Positions 23,546 through 33,799 of a stretch of DNA of 64,000 bases are shown one piece after another; the stretch's first letter is position 1, and the number at the start of each line of letters is the position of its first letter. A model generated the notes under the pieces. It searched no databases. It was not told where the DNA came from and saw nothing but the letters and a program-made list of their open reading frames with translations. The stretch covers positions 1,054,001-1,118,000 of the forward strand of contig OY970298.1 in assembly GCA_963716215.1 (NCBI GenBank), read 5' to 3'. The translations under genes and the position numbers were made by a program. The DNA comes from JACVRW01 sp963716215 (GTDB taxonomy: Bacteria > Actinomycetota > Thermoleophilia > Solirubrobacterales > Thermoleophilaceae).

Positions 23546-24765
23546 CGCTGCGCCGCCATGGCCTGGGCCATGCGGTCTTGGAGCAGCCGGGCGCTCGTGG
23601 GGTTGATCCGGTTCATCAGGATCGAGAACCCGTACACGTCGCCGGAGCGGGCCTCGCAATAGCCCGACAGCGCGCTGACGTCGGAGAGCGTGCCGGTCTT
23701 CGCCCGGCAGTGCGAACGGGCCGGGCCGCGGCGCATGCGGTCGTAGAGCGTGCCGTCGCGGCCGGCGATCGGCAGCGAGTCGAGCAGGGCGCCGTACTCG
23801 TCGCGCCGCGCCATCGCGGTCAGCAGGCGGACCACGCGGTAGGGCGACGCCTTGTTGCCGCGCGACAGCCCGGAGCCGTCGACCAGCCGCGCCCCTGAGC
23901 CCAGGCGCCGCGCGAAGCCGGCGATCAGGGCGGCCCCGGCGGAGGTGGTGCCGCGCCCGTTCACCTGCATCGCGATGTCCTTGGCCAGCAGCTCGGCGAA
24001 GAAGTTGTCGGACGGCTTGTTCATCAGCTTCACGATGCGCTCCATCGGCGGGGAGTCGAGGCTCGCCAGCACGTCCAGGCCGGCGGGGGTTCGGCCCGCG
24101 AGCGGCGAGCGCTTCACCGCGATCCCGCGCGCCTCGAGGGCGTCGTCGAGGCGGGCCGCCGCGAACGACGGCGGGTTCGACTGGAACGCGCTGCCGCCCT
24201 CGTTCGCGAACCCGCGGTTGTAGGAGAGGGCGCTCAGCGGCCCGACCCAGATCGACACCCCGTAGCCGGAGTCCGGCCCGCCGCGCAGCGAGTCGTGGCG
24301 CGACTCGTCGCCGTAGACGCGGCCGGTCACGCGTTCGATGCCGGCCGTGTCGAGCAGCTTGGCGAGCTGCTGGACGGTCGTTCCTCCGCCGTAGAACTTG
24401 CGCGTGTAGGTACTGGAGCCGAACGTCGGGTCGCCGTCGCCGCGCAGGTAGAGGTTGCCGCGCCAGATCCCGTCGTCGTCGAGCCGGCCGTCGCCGAGCA
24501 CCTCGGTGCCGAGCGTGCCGTCGGTCCCGAAGCGCGCCAGGGCCGCCGAGGACGTGAACAGCTTCGTGTTCGACGCCAGGATCCGCGGCGTCCCGGCGCG
24601 CCAGGCGAACACCCGCTGCCCGTTGCTGAGGTTCATCACGTAGGCGCCCGAATGGCCGCCCGCGAGGCGCATGTAGCGGGTGAGTGAGCTCTTCAGGTCA
24701 GCCTGGGCGACCCCGGCGGGCAGCAGCAGGATGACCGCGAGCAGGGTGAGGACTGCGCGCCGCAT
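23542..24765 (-). CDS. dacB: D-alanyl-D-alanine carboxypeptidase/endopeptidase (PBP4, peptidase S13)
   Basis: The protein acts outside the membrane on peptidoglycan stem peptides. It has a signal peptide (residues 1-22), the active-site SxxK motif as SNTK at 65-68, the SxN motif as SDN in KPSDNFFAELL and the KTG motif in RAKTGTLSDVSALSGY. Its 407 aa are slightly shorter than E. coli PBP4. It is convergent with ligA and divergent from the patatin gene (68 nt between starts). Confidence 0.92.
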   Translation of the reverse strand: MRRAVLTLLAVILLLPAGVAQADLKSSLTRYMRLAGGHSGAYVMNLSNGQRVFAWRAGTPRILASNTKLFTSSAALARFGTDGTLGTEVLGDGRLDDDGIWRGNLYLRGDGDPTFGSSTYTRKFYGGGTTVQQLAKLLDTAGIERVTGRVYGDESRHDSLRGGPDSGYGVSIWVGPLSALSYNRGFANEGGSAFQSNPPSFAAARLDDALEARGIAVKRSPLAGRTPAGLDVLASLDSPPMERIVKLMNKPSDNFFAELLAKDIAMQVNGRGTTSAGAALIAGFARRLGSGARLVDGSGLSRGNKASPYRVVRLLTAMARRDEYGALLDSLPIAGRDGTLYDRMRRGPARSHCRAKTGTLSDVSALSGYCEARSGDVYGFSILMNRINPTSARLLQDRMAQAMAAQR

Positions 24766-24777
24766 CGAGACAGCAAC

Positions 24778-24783
24778 ACCGTA
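24778..24783 (-). promoter_or_regulatory. TANNNT -10-like element before dacB
   Basis: TACGGT on the minus strand lies 12 nt before the dacB start, which would give a leader of only a few nucleotides. Confidence 0.3.
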
Positions 24784-24833
24784 GCGACCCTGCCGGAGCG
24801 GTCGGCCGCCTCATCCGCGATACTCGTTCCCGG

Positions 24834-26102
24834 ATGGGCGAGGTCGTCAAGCTCCAGAAGCCGGCCGCGAAGAAGGGCAAGGCGCAGGCGAAGCCGCGGC
24901 GGCGCCGGCCTCGGCGATCGCGCACGGCGCTCGTCCTGGGCGGTGGCGGGTTCACGGGCGGGGTGTACGAGATCGGCGCCCTGAGGGCGCTCGACCTGCT
25001 GGCCGTCAACCGCACCGTCAACGAGTTCGACGTCTACGTCGGCACCAGCGCCGGCTCCTTCCTCGCGGCGCTCACCGCCAACGGCGTGACCCCCGAGGAG
25101 ATGATGCGGGTGGTCAACCAGCAGGTGCCGACCCCGTTCGAGGATGTCGACCGCGGCACGCTGATGCGCCCGAACGCGCTCGAGTTCGCCCAGAGCGCGG
25201 CGCTGCTGCCGCTGCGCCTGCTCGGCCTGTCGCGCAACTTCATCAGCCACCTGCGCTCGGCGTCGCTGATCGACGTCGCCGTCGGGCTCGCGGAGGCGCT
25301 CCCGTCGGGGCTGTACGACGGCCGCGGGATCCAGGAGTACCTCGAGAAGGTGCTCAGCGACCCCGACCGCGTCAACGACTTCCGCCTGCTCGAGAACGAG
25401 CTGTACCTGACGGCCACCGATCTCGACACCTGCGAGCGGATCGTGCTGGGCGGGCAGGACTGGGACGACGTGCCGATCGCGCGGTCGGTCGCCGCTTCGA
25501 CGGCGCTGCCGATGGTCTACAAGCCGGTCGAGATCAAGGGTCGCCACCTGGTCGACGGCGGGCTGCGCTCCACGACCAACGTGGACGTGGCGGTGGAGGC
25601 GGGCGCGACCTTCGTGGTCGTGGTGAACCCGCTGGTCCCGTACGTGAACGACTTCCAGAAGGTGATCCCCACGATGTGGGGCAGTCGCGTGCGCCGGGTC
25701 CGCGACATGGGCTTCCCGCAGATCGGCTACCAGGCGTTCAAGCTGCTCGCCCACCAGCGGCTGCACGAGGCCGTCAGCCAGTGGAAGGAGCGCTACCCGG
25801 GCGTCGACATCATCCTGATCGAGCCCGACCCGAACGACGAGCTGATGTTCGAGACGAACATCCTCAACTTCACGAGGCGAGTGGAGATCGCCCGGCACGG
25901 GTTCGAGTCGGTCACGCTGAAGCTGGCGTCCGAGTACGACGACCTGAAGGCGATCTGCGCCAAGCACGGCATCGAGATCTCGGCCACCCGCGTGCGCAAG
26001 GTGGTGAGCAAGTTCGCCCAGGAGCGCGAGCGTTCGGCCGGGTGGCGGCGCATCCTCGAGCAGACGACCACCGGCCTGCTGCGGCAGTCCGAGGACGCTT
26101 AG
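24834..26102 (+). CDS. Patatin-like phospholipase
   Basis: The 422-aa protein has the Ser/Asp catalytic dyad of patatins: oxyanion loop GGGGFTGG (36-43), nucleophile Ser72 in GTSAG and Asp241 in LVDGG. It probably hydrolyses acyl chains from lipids. A basic, Lys/Arg-rich N-terminal stretch of about 30 residues precedes the domain, and there is no signal peptide. GATACT lies 9 nt before the ATG and may be a -10 box. The natural substrate is unknown. Confidence 0.88.
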   Translation: MGEVVKLQKPAAKKGKAQAKPRRRRPRRSRTALVLGGGGFTGGVYEIGALRALDLLAVNRTVNEFDVYVGTSAGSFLAALTANGVTPEEMMRVVNQQVPTPFEDVDRGTLMRPNALEFAQSAALLPLRLLGLSRNFISHLRSASLIDVAVGLAEALPSGLYDGRGIQEYLEKVLSDPDRVNDFRLLENELYLTATDLDTCERIVLGGQDWDDVPIARSVAASTALPMVYKPVEIKGRHLVDGGLRSTTNVDVAVEAGATFVVVVNPLVPYVNDFQKVIPTMWGSRVRRVRDMGFPQIGYQAFKLLAHQRLHEAVSQWKERYPGVDIILIEPDPNDELMFETNILNFTRRVEIARHGFESVTLKLASEYDDLKAICAKHGIEISATRVRKVVSKFAQERERSAGWRRILEQTTTGLLRQSEDA

Positions 26103-26109
26103 ACCCGGC

Positions 26110-26994
26110 TTAGCCCGCGAGCGCCTGCGCGAGGCGGGCGACGACCGCGAGCGGCGCTTCCGATAGCTGCCGCCACGTGACGCGCACCACGCGGAGCCCG
26201 GCGGCGGTCAGGTCGGCGTCCCGAAGGCGGTCCCGTTCGAAGGCGGCCGGCGACGAGTGGAAGCGGTACCCGTCCGCCTCGACCACAAGGCGGCTCTCGC
26301 GCCAGAGAAAATCGACCCGGTGAGCGCCCAAGCGGACATTGACCTCGGGCGTCGGCAGGCCCGCTCCTCTGATGAGCGCGAGTAGCCGCTCCTCGGCTTC
26401 CGAGCGAGTGAAGGCCGGCTCCTCGTCCCTGGCGAGCAGAGCCTGCACCCGGCAAGCACCGTGACGCCCTTGTGAGCGCTCGACCGCAGCCGCTATCGAG
26501 GAATGGGTCGCCAGCCGCAGGGTGACAGCCTCGTCGAAGGCGCGCTCGACCTCGCGGAATGCTGCAACCTCCGCGACGTCCAACAGCGTTCGCTCCGGGG
26601 AGGTCACGGGCAGACCGTGGTGGACACGGGCGTCCGCGTGTCCTAGGGATCGGGAGCGATGCACCCATAGCCCCGGACGTCGCCTCGCGGCGCGTGGCAC
26701 GGTCAACTCAATCCGTTCGGTCGCGCCTTCGAGCAGGCCCCAGAGGCGGGCAGCCGTCCGATGGCTGAGCAGCGCATTCGGACCGCACGCGAGGACTGCT
26801 GCCGTTTCGGCAGCTAGCGGTGCGAGCGCTGTGTGCCCGACGACGTACACCCCCTGATGTAGTCGGTGCAGGCGTTGGTGGCGCAGCCGCGTGTTGATCG
26901 CGTTTGGCCCGATCCCGGCCGCCAGGAGCTGAGCCCTGGAGACGACCCCGTGCTGCCCAGCGGCGAGCTCGGCGATCGCGCTGTCTCGATCCAT
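26110..26994 (-). CDS. AbiEi-antitoxin-like N-terminal domain fused to DUF559/Vsr-like domain
   Basis: The 294-aa product begins with a winged-helix segment like the AbiEi antitoxin N-terminus (AELAAGQHGVVSRAQLLAAGI) followed by LHQGVYVVG. It ends with a DUF559-like, endonuclease-fold region (VRLGAHRVDFLWRESRLVVE, then ADLTAAGLRVVRVTW). Such proteins are common in actinobacteria and usually stand alone. No AbiEii-type nucleotidyltransferase toxin is next to it. ATG 26994 was chosen over a start at 27267 because the extra 91 residues are basic and lack domain features. Confidence 0.75.
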   Translation of the reverse strand: MDRDSAIAELAAGQHGVVSRAQLLAAGIGPNAINTRLRHQRLHRLHQGVYVVGHTALAPLAAETAAVLACGPNALLSHRTAARLWGLLEGATERIELTVPRAARRRPGLWVHRSRSLGHADARVHHGLPVTSPERTLLDVAEVAAFREVERAFDEAVTLRLATHSSIAAAVERSQGRHGACRVQALLARDEEPAFTRSEAEERLLALIRGAGLPTPEVNVRLGAHRVDFLWRESRLVVEADGYRFHSSPAAFERDRLRDADLTAAGLRVVRVTWRQLSEAPLAVVARLAQALAG

Positions 26995-27282
26995 CAGGAT
27001 CGCGCCCACCTGCGGATGGGGCCGCCGCGGGTCACCGCGAGACGCCATACCGATCAACATGCCGCCCACCCACGGTCCCGCCCCGGGCCGGGCTGCAGTC
27101 TGCACCGTTGGCGGCCGAGATCGCGTCCGCCTCCGGGGATGGGGAGAGGTGCGTCGAGTTTTTGCGGTGCGCGTCGCGGGCGGGCACGAGGCGGACGATC
27201 TCACCCCCGATTCGGCTCGTCGGCGGTGGGGTCGGCCTTCCGTGGCACTCGGTTGCACGAATGTCACAGAGCGGGCGACGAT

Positions 27283-28371
27283 CTAGCCGACGGCGTGCGC
27301 GTATGCGCGGACCAGCCGGTTCGTGGCGGCCTCGTTCAGCACCGCAGCGCGCACGTGGTCGTCGGCGCCGAGCGGTCCGCCCGGGGCCACGATCACGCCC
27401 TGGCGGCGCAGCCCCTGCGCCAGCGCGTCGCCGCTGAGGCCCGGCGCGCGTACCCATACGAAGTTGGCCTGGGAGCGGGTGACGTCGGCGCCCAGCGCGG
27501 CCAGTCCGTCCGTCACTCGCACCCGCTCACGGCTGACCGCGCCGCGGCGCCGCTCGATCTCCGCGTCGCCCGTGCGCAGGGTGTGCTCCACGGCGGCCTG
27601 GGTGAGGGCGTTGACGCCCAGCACCGGGGCCACCGCCGCGAGCAGGTCCACGTCCGAGCTGACCGCGTATCCCGCCCGCAGCCCGGACAGCCCGTAGATC
27701 TTCGAGAACGTGCGCACCACCAGCAGCCGCGGGAACGCGTCGATCAGGCGCAGGCACGCGTCGGGCGCCTCGACGTCCTGGAAGTGCACGAGCGCCTCGT
27801 CCAGCAGCACGTGCACGTGGGCCGGCAGGCCGGCCAGCACGGCGCCGAGCTCGGTGGAGCGCAGGTAGTCGCCGGTCGGGTCGTTGGGGTTGCAGACCAC
27901 GAGCACGCGGGTCCGCCCGGTGACCGCGTCGCTCAGCCGTCCGTGCTCCGCCCTCACCGGCCGCGCTCCGGCATGTGCCGCCAGCAGCGGGTAGAGCGGG
28001 TACGACGGCCAGGCCATCACCAGCTCGTCCCCGCGGCCGAGCAGCGCGAGCGTGGCGGCCTGCAGCAGCTCGGCGGCGCCGTTGCCCAGCGCGATCCGCT
28101 CGGGGGCCACCCCGTGCCGCTCCGCCAGCAGGCGGCGCACCGCCGCGGCGTGGCGGTCGGGGTAGCGGTTCACGAGGCCGCGGGCGCGCGCGATCGCGGC
28201 GTTGACGACCTCGGAGTGCGGCAAGTCCGGCCACTCGGTTCCCGACAGGTCCAGGTCGGGCAGGCGTTCCAGCGCCAGGCGCTTCTCGTGCTCCCGGCGC
28301 GCCCGCCGCTCCCGGTTCAGCTCGCGCTCGTCGAGGTCCTCGAACTGGCGGTAGTAGTCGCGGAAGCCCAC
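27283..28371 (-). CDS. PLP-dependent aminotransferase, histidinol-phosphate aminotransferase-like
   Basis: This is a class I/II aminotransferase of 362 aa. The PLP lysine is in RTFSKIYGLSGLRAGYA, and other family segments are ALGNGAAELLQAA and VVCNPNDPTGDYL. The HisC-like subgroup is suggested by the sequence pattern, but it is not in a histidine operon and may act on another amino acid. GTG 28371 follows the stop of the membrane protein gene upstream almost directly. The long open frame beyond it is a shadow of the genes upstream. Confidence 0.85.
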   Translation of the reverse strand: MGFRDYYRQFEDLDERELNRERRARREHEKRLALERLPDLDLSGTEWPDLPHSEVVNAAIARARGLVNRYPDRHAAAVRRLLAERHGVAPERIALGNGAAELLQAATLALLGRGDELVMAWPSYPLYPLLAAHAGARPVRAEHGRLSDAVTGRTRVLVVCNPNDPTGDYLRSTELGAVLAGLPAHVHVLLDEALVHFQDVEAPDACLRLIDAFPRLLVVRTFSKIYGLSGLRAGYAVSSDVDLLAAVAPVLGVNALTQAAVEHTLRTGDAEIERRRGAVSRERVRVTDGLAALGADVTRSQANFVWVRAPGLSGDALAQGLRRQGVIVAPGGPLGADDHVRAAVLNEAATNRLVRAYAHAVG

Positions 28372-28373
28372 AC

Positions 28374-28847
28374 TCAGTTGCCCGGCGCGAACGTCGGCCC
28401 CGGCCCCTGGATGATCAGGAACCAGAAGGTGAACGCGACCGCGGCGACCCCGACGCTCATCGCGAAGATGCGCTCCAGAGCGCCCTGCTCCTGGCGGTGT
28501 CCCGCCGCCCGGCGGACCAGCTTCCAGGCGTGGTCCACGCGCTTGCCGGCCGCCATCGTCAGCATCAGCGACGCGAGGCAGCCGAGCATCACCGTGGCGA
28601 TCCCCGCCGTCACGTACCCGGTCTGGTAGTCGACCTGCGAGCCGATCCACAGCCACGCCAGCGGCTGCGGTCCGAACAGCGACAGGCAGAGCACCAGCTC
28701 GAGCGCCAGCAGGGCGTGTGCCAGCAAGCGATCCGCGCGCCGGCGGCGCTCCGACGCGGGGGCGACATCGGGGTAGCGGACGGGGCCCGTGCCGGGCCTC
28801 CGTCCGATGAACAGTCCGCCGGTGTCGGTGGGGTCGTTGCTCGCCAC
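28374..28847 (-). CDS. Small membrane protein of unknown function
   Basis: I do not recognise a family. The 157-aa protein has a hydrophilic, Arg-rich N-terminus and then three hydrophobic segments (ALLALELVLCLSLF, YVTAGIATVMLGCLASLML, VGVAAVAFTFWFLII), so it is probably a three-helix membrane protein. It lies between the acyl-CoA synthetase and the aminotransferase, closely spaced on the same strand, and may be co-transcribed with them. It starts at GTG 28847. Confidence 0.65.
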   Translation of the reverse strand: MASNDPTDTGGLFIGRRPGTGPVRYPDVAPASERRRRADRLLAHALLALELVLCLSLFGPQPLAWLWIGSQVDYQTGYVTAGIATVMLGCLASLMLTMAAGKRVDHAWKLVRRAAGHRQEQGALERIFAMSVGVAAVAFTFWFLIIQGPGPTFAPGN

Positions 28848-28862
28848 GTCCGCCCAGGGACG

Positions 28863-30686
<1,824 letters not shown>

Positions 30687-30747
30687 CGAATGCTCCCTCC
30701 GGGGATTCCGCGAATTTGGCCGCGGAGCCAAGGCCGCGGTCGGCCGG

Positions 30748-30753
30748 ATTCTA
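30748..30753 (-). promoter_or_regulatory. Possible -10 element (TAGAAT) of the acyl-CoA synthetase gene
   Basis: TAGAAT on the minus strand lies about 60 nt before the start codon, leaving room for a normal leader with the GGAGGGAG ribosome-binding site. I see no clear -35 box. Confidence 0.35.
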
Positions 30754-30806
30754 GGGGGAGATGGGGGGGCTGCGGTAGGGGCTACCCGCGCCCGGTCGAC
30801 CGGCGC

Positions 30807-30983
30807 TCAGGCGCGGGCCAGTTCTTTTTTCTGTGCGGCCTCCTTGAGGCTGCACATGAACAGGGTCTTGTCGATCCGTCCCTGGAATATCGGCACCCCG
30901 AGCTCCATGCACTTCGCGATTACGTCGCGGCGGTGCATGCCTGCCTCCCGTCCGAGCTCGGTGGGCGTCAGGTGGATCGCCAT
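30807..30983 (-). CDS. 58-aa helix-turn-helix-like small protein
   Basis: A short gene starts MAIHLTPTELGREAGMHRRD and continues with VIAKCMELGVPIFQGRIDKT before a Lys/Ala-rich helix. The order LTPTELGREAGM-HRRDVIAKCMELGVPI-QGRID reads like a small DNA-binding helix-turn-helix with a wing, similar in size to BldC- or excisionase-type proteins, but I cannot assign a family. It has an excellent GAGGAG ribosome-binding site 8 nt before the ATG and its own upstream promoter candidate. It sits alone between the acyl-CoA synthetase and the Nif3 gene, both on the same strand. Confidence 0.72.
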   Translation of the reverse strand: MAIHLTPTELGREAGMHRRDVIAKCMELGVPIFQGRIDKTLFMCSLKEAAQKKELARA

Positions 30984-31024
30984 ATACCTACTCCTCTTCC
31001 TGGCTTCTCAAGGACGTACCACGG

Positions 31025-31030
31025 AGGGTA
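31025..31030 (-). promoter_or_regulatory. Promoter candidate for the 58-aa HTH-like gene
   Basis: On the minus strand TACCCT (-10) is preceded at 16 nt by TTGCTT (-35-like, near 31047-31052). A leader of about 35 nt with GAGGAG would follow. Confidence 0.4.
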
Positions 31031-31071
31031 TCGGTTGATCGGTCGGAAGCAAGCAAATCCGTCGAACGCGC

Positions 31072-31830
31072 TCAAACGGGGTTCGGAATCTCCACGAACT
31101 GGTGCTCCACCCCGAACCGCTCGCCCACCAGCTCGCCCAGGCGACGGATCCCGAAGCGCTCCGTGGCGTAGTGCCCGCCGGCGATGAAATGGACGCCGTT
31201 CTCGCGCGCGTCGGCCATCACGTACTCGGCGGTCTCGCCGGTCAGGAAGGCGTCGACGCCCCGGGCGATCGCGCCGGCGAAGTCGCCGGGCCCGCCACCC
31301 GAGACGATCGCCACGCTGTGCACGACCTCGGGCCCACAGTCCCACACGAACGGCTCCTGCTCGAAGGCAGCCACGCAGCGCCGCCGCAGCTCATCGAAGG
31401 CGATCCCGTCCCCGGAGCGGCCGACGAGGCCGACCGCCCGGCCCCCGTGCTCGGCGAACCGCTCGGCCCGCTCGAGACCCAGCGCCGCGCAGATCAGCGC
31501 GTTGTTGCCGACTTCGGGATGTGCGTCGAGGGGCAGGTGGTATCCGGCGAGCGAGATGTCCGAGTCGAAGAGGATCCGCAGCCGTTCCTTCATCGCCGGT
31601 CCGATCGCGCGCGATTGGGACTCCCAGAACAGGCCGTGGTGGCAGAGCACCAGCTGGGCCCCGGCCGCCGCGGCGTGCTCGAACAGCTCGCGCTGGGCGG
31701 ACACCCCGGTCACCACGAGCGACACTTCCGCGGCGCCAGGCACCTGGAGCCCGATGGGGCCGTAGTCGGTGAACGCGTCGACCTCGAGCAGGTCATCGAG
31801 GTAGGCGATGATCTCGTCGCGCTCGGCCAT
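31072..31830 (-). CDS. Nif3-like dinuclear metal-centre protein
   Basis: The protein belongs to the Nif3/NGG1-interacting-factor family, widespread hexameric proteins with a two-metal site and no settled function. Family motifs are NYGPIGLQ-like TDYGPIGLQVPG at the N-terminus, the His pair in LCHHGLFW, and the C-terminal HFIAGGHYATERFG. At 252 aa it is the short form without the PII-like insertion. It is divergent from the 85-aa gene with 37 nt between start codons. Confidence 0.88.
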   Translation of the reverse strand: MAERDEIIAYLDDLLEVDAFTDYGPIGLQVPGAAEVSLVVTGVSAQRELFEHAAAAGAQLVLCHHGLFWESQSRAIGPAMKERLRILFDSDISLAGYHLPLDAHPEVGNNALICAALGLERAERFAEHGGRAVGLVGRSGDGIAFDELRRRCVAAFEQEPFVWDCGPEVVHSVAIVSGGGPGDFAGAIARGVDAFLTGETAEYVMADARENGVHFIAGGHYATERFGIRRLGELVGERFGVEHQFVEIPNPV

Positions 31831-31839
31831 CCGGTCGGG

Positions 31840-31845
31840 ACCTTA
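31840..31845 (-). promoter_or_regulatory. TANNNT -10-like element before the Nif3 gene
   Basis: TAAGGT on the minus strand lies 9 nt before the start codon. With the TAATCT of the divergent gene it fills most of a 37-nt intergenic space, so both transcripts would be leaderless. Confidence 0.45.
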
Positions 31846-31854
31846 CCCCCCGGG

Positions 31855-31860
31855 TAATCT
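31855..31860 (+). promoter_or_regulatory. TANNNT -10-like element before the 85-aa gene
   Basis: TAATCT lies 7 nt before ATG 31868, the spacing expected for transcription starting at the A of the start codon. Confidence 0.5.
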
Positions 31861-31867
31861 GCGACCG

Positions 31868-32125
31868 ATGGCCGCCAAGCCGAGCCGGGCGCCGGGCGCC
31901 GACTCGTTCCTCGAGTCGCTCATGGACACGAGCCTCTACTCGATGGGGGCCTTCTTCTCGGACGAGCACCCGGACCTGGTGGCCGACGTGATCGCCGAGA
32001 GCGAGGCGATCGAGCGGGCCGGCCTGCGCAGATACGCGGACGAGAACGACATGACCGTGGAGGCCTGCTTCGAGACGCTCCTCACCGGCCTCGCCGTGCG
32101 CTACTACAACGCCGTCGCGGCGTAG
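31868..32125 (+). CDS. Hypothetical 85-aa acidic protein
   Basis: I do not recognise this protein. It is acidic and predicted helical (SFLESLMDTSLYSMGAFFSD, then AESEAIERAGLRRYADENDM), with no signal peptide or membrane segment. ATG 31868 is preceded by TAATCT at a leaderless spacing, which supports that it is a real gene. It lies between the divergent Nif3 gene and a secreted hydrolase gene 26 nt downstream that has its own -10 element. Confidence 0.6.
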   Translation: MAAKPSRAPGADSFLESLMDTSLYSMGAFFSDEHPDLVADVIAESEAIERAGLRRYADENDMTVEACFETLLTGLAVRYYNAVAA

Positions 32126-32138
32126 CCCTTCGTCGGGA

Positions 32139-32144
32139 TAGGAT
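32139..32144 (+). promoter_or_regulatory. TANNNT -10-like element before the secreted hydrolase
   Basis: TAGGAT lies 7 nt before GTG 32152, the same arrangement as at 50202 in front of another secreted hydrolase. Confidence 0.45.
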
Positions 32145-32151
32145 CCCGGTC

Positions 32152-33534
32152 GTGCTCACGCGATGCGGAAGATCGGTCCTGGTGGCGCTGGTCCTGGCGC
32201 TGGCGATCGTGCCGGTCGCGCAGGCGAAGACGAGGGTCGCCTTCGAGCGTCTCAAGGGCTTCGACGCGGCCGCGACCCCGGCCAAGTACGACAAGGTCGG
32301 AGTGCTCAAGATCGGTCCGAGGCGCGCCCGCAACGTGCTGGTGCTCAACCCCGGCACGTCCGCGAGCGCGGCCTACTTCGCGGAGCTGGCCAAGGACGTG
32401 GTCGCGCGGGCGAAGGGGTGGCAAGTGTGGGCGGTCGAGCGGCGCGAGAACCTGCTCGAGGACCACTCGATGTTCAACCGGGCCAAGGCCGGCAAGGCGA
32501 CCGCGGCCCAGGTGTTCGACTACTACCTGCGCTACCTGACCGACCCGTCCATCACCAAGCACTTCCAGTCGATTCCCACGACGGCCGTGACGTTCGCGCG
32601 TGAGTGGGGCATGCGCGTGGAGGTCGAGGACCTGCGCCGGGTCGTAAAGGCCGCGAAGCGCCGTAGCGGTCGGGTCGTGCTGGGCGGGCACTCGCTCGGC
32701 GGATCGATCACGACCGCGTACGCCACCTGGGACTTCAACGGCCGGTCGGGGGCGAGCGACCTGCACGGGCTCGTCTTCATCGACGGTGGCAGCGGGCCCA
32801 CGCCGATACCGCCCGCCGAGGCCTCGGCCTCGCTCGCGCGGCTCGACGCCGGGTCGCCCTGGCTCTCGTTCGGCGGCATCCCGGCTCCGCTCGCGGGCCT
32901 CTTCAACACGAGCGGCTCACTCGGGGCCTTGACCTCGCCCGACGACCCGTCGCTGGGCTGGGCCTGGCCCGCGCTCCCCGCCAACCTGAAGCCGCCGGTC
33001 GCACCCACCAACCTGGGCCAGTACGGGTATGCGCTCGACACCGAGACATCGCCGCCCTCGCTCGCCGCCGCCCAGGCGCACCTGGGCCGCCTGGCGGCCA
33101 GTGGTAGCCCGCGCGGGTGGGAGCGCGCCGGCGAGCTGACCCCGATCAAGCGCTACGCCCGCATGTTCTCCGGTTGGGGCCTGAGGAGCCTCGACGGCAC
33201 CGCCTGGTACCACCCGATGCGCCTGACGCTGGACGCCGGGGCCGTGGCGGCAGGCAACGCCAACCCCACGCAGCAGGTGCTCGACGTGCACGCGACGCAC
33301 GGAAGGGACCTGCCGAAGCGGCTCTGGATCTATGCCTTCGGGGCCTCGCTAGGCGGGCAGCGGGTGCTCGACGCGGCGACCAACCTTGCCGAGCAGTCCG
33401 GCATTCCGAGCGACCGTCTGCGCCTCGTCGACCGGCAGGCGACGTACTCGCACAACGATCCGAACTCCGCGAGTCCCAAGAACGCGTTCGTGAAGAACCT
33501 GATCCCCGTCCTGAAGCGGGTCGCCGGGCGCTGA
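32152..33534 (+). CDS. Secreted alpha/beta-hydrolase-fold protein
   Basis: The 460-aa precursor has a signal peptide (SVLVALVLALAIVPVAQA). The nucleophile elbow is GGHSLGG with Ser181, preceded by strand RRSGRVVL, as in alpha/beta hydrolases. A late candidate His is in TYSHNDPN. A second elbow-like motif, FGASLGG with Ser399, occurs near the C-terminus. The middle region has long Pro/Ala/Leu-rich inserts that could form a lid. The substrate is unknown; it may be an esterase or lipase. Confidence 0.75.
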   Translation: MLTRCGRSVLVALVLALAIVPVAQAKTRVAFERLKGFDAAATPAKYDKVGVLKIGPRRARNVLVLNPGTSASAAYFAELAKDVVARAKGWQVWAVERRENLLEDHSMFNRAKAGKATAAQVFDYYLRYLTDPSITKHFQSIPTTAVTFAREWGMRVEVEDLRRVVKAAKRRSGRVVLGGHSLGGSITTAYATWDFNGRSGASDLHGLVFIDGGSGPTPIPPAEASASLARLDAGSPWLSFGGIPAPLAGLFNTSGSLGALTSPDDPSLGWAWPALPANLKPPVAPTNLGQYGYALDTETSPPSLAAAQAHLGRLAASGSPRGWERAGELTPIKRYARMFSGWGLRSLDGTAWYHPMRLTLDAGAVAAGNANPTQQVLDVHATHGRDLPKRLWIYAFGASLGGQRVLDAATNLAEQSGIPSDRLRLVDRQATYSHNDPNSASPKNAFVKNLIPVLKRVAGR

Positions 33535-33799
33535 GCCTGGTCTGGACGGGCGGCGGGAGGGTCCGCGCGCGTCCAAAATGGGGGGTCGGCTGCAGGTTCT
33601 TGCGCACGCTCGCGAGGAGCATCTCGTGCATCTAGCCAGTCGGCCGAAGAAGTGCGAGCGCGTTTCGCATTTCCGTCGTACGGTCGCCTCTCGGCCGGCA
33701 GAACGTGGGTCCCGATAGGGGAGGCGTTCGAGTTGTAGCCCGCAAGTGGGCAGCCGCCGAGGCAGCGGGTTACAGCATCCTCTCGAAAAGGAGTTTCCA

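Noticed and set aside
26995..27282. Possible gene in the 288-nt space upstream of the AbiEi-like gene (for example an ATG frame at 27059)
   Set aside because: The frame is Arg/Gly/Val-rich without domain or ribosome-binding site; the region looks like an ordinary upstream region.
33535..33799. Regulatory RNA or riboswitch in the 265-nt region upstream of the collagen-like gene
   Set aside because: Only short hairpins (for example around GCCC-GCAA-GTGGGC) and an isolated TACGGT at 33679 are visible; nothing matches a known class.
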